Shown here: in pieces, positions 63,798 through 64,000 of the stretch
Layout: the number at the start of each line of letters is the position of its first letter
Position numbering within the stretch: the first letter of the stretch is position 1
Assembly (NCBI RefSeq): GCF_038630985.1
Contig: NZ_CP152049.1
Coordinates: 4,359,501 to 4,423,500, forward strand
Direction of reading: 5' to 3'
Source: Paenibacillus sp. FSL H8-0548
Lineage (GTDB): Bacteria > Bacillota > Bacilli > Paenibacillales > Paenibacillaceae
DNA length: 64,000 bases
Translations under genes and position numbers: made by a program
Notes under the pieces: model-generated
Databases searched by the model: none
The model's input: only the letters and a program-made list of their open reading frames with translations
What the model was told of the DNA's origin: nothing

Positions 63798-64000
63798 TCA
63801 ATTAGCCTTAGCTCCCGATACCTTCTCATCAGCCCAATAAATGCTTGATATCACCTCAGCAAGCGCATCGGCCGTCCGATAGGATTCCGCTAGTGTATTA
63901 TCTACACCTCCAACTTCGATCAGGACGCTATCCGAGGCAAGGGACTGATTGTATTCCGCATTGCCGGATGCCGCTGTCTTGCCCCATATGCCGCGCGAGA
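63798..64000 (-). CDS. spoIIP: Stage II sporulation protein P, C-terminal part
   Basis: The last 66 residues of the protein are visible: SRGIWGKTAASGNAEYNQ, SVLIEVGGVDNTLAESYRTADALAEVI. SpoIIP is a peptidoglycan amidase/endopeptidase of forespore engulfment; the EVGGVDNT block with its Glu belongs to the active-site region of the amidase fold. The rest lies beyond the right edge. Confidence 0.9.
   Translation of the reverse strand, partial: SRGIWGKTAASGNAEYNQSLASDSVLIEVGGVDNTLAESYRTADALAEVISSIYWADEKVSGAKAN

Overview
The window looks like a Paenibacillus-type chromosome (Bacillota, Bacillales, endospore-former). The core gene order follows the Bacillus subtilis stretch that runs from the yqfX and yqfO region through rpoD, dnaG, glyQS, era, phoH, floA, rpsU, yqeW, mtaB, prmA, dnaJ-dnaK-grpE-hrcA, hemW and lepA to yqxA and spoIIP. 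Sporulation genes (yqfC, yqfD, spoIIP), a glycine T-box, a CIRCE operator and a sigma-W-like promoter fit this. The RNase P RNA, however, has class A rather than Bacillus class B architecture. The identification rests on gene families and synteny, not on a database search.

Layout. 1-3.7 kb: end of a YqfX-like membrane gene, a DUF1540 gene, ypuI, a secreted subtilase (+) and rnpB. 3.7-14.2 kb: a long minus-strand macromolecular-synthesis cluster read as glyQ, glyS, ppsR, yaiI, dnaG, rpoD, a membrane gene, trmK and yqfO, headed by a promoter and a glycine T-box. 14.2-15.9 kb: a 14-TM drug exporter. 16-24 kb: yqfC, yqfD, phoH, pgpH, ybeY, dgkA, cdd, era, yqzL and recO. 24.1-25.9 kb: a 1.8-kb stretch without genes, full of degenerate direct and inverted repeats, including tandem units that carry broken tRNA-Ala copies. 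25.9-30.2 kb: the nfeD-floA membrane-stress operon, rpsU-yqeY and hit. 30.2-39.7 kb: addB-addA recombination nuclease and an RlmI-like methyltransferase. 39.8-45.3 kb: a Na/phosphate cotransporter homologue (+), a Nudix hydrolase, mtaB, rsmE, a site-2 protease and prmA. 45.5-50.2 kb: a plus-strand insertion with a TetR regulator and ssuDCAB (sulfonate use). 50.2-55.6 kb: two small genes and hrcA-grpE-dnaK-dnaJ under CIRCE. 55.8-59.2 kb: ugpA-ugpE-ugpB (+), a glycerol-3-phosphate-type ABC importer without its ATPase. 59.2-64 kb: two small genes, hemW, lepA, a yqxA-like gene and the 3' end of spoIIP.

Nearly all conserved core genes lie on the minus strand and many overlap or abut, so they are probably co-transcribed. 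Most plus-strand genes are accessory: protease, phosphate, sulfonate and glycerophosphate uptake. Several core starts are TTG or GTG fixed by strong ribosome binding sites, and yaiI seems to need an ATT start or carries a frameshift.

I found no clearly new multi-gene system, phage, CRISPR array or insertion sequence. The most interesting items are the tRNA-derived tandem repeats at 24.7-25.7 kb, a roughly 100-bp repeat found three times directly behind terminators, an attenuator-like ssu leader with an operator palindrome, and the class A RNase P RNA.
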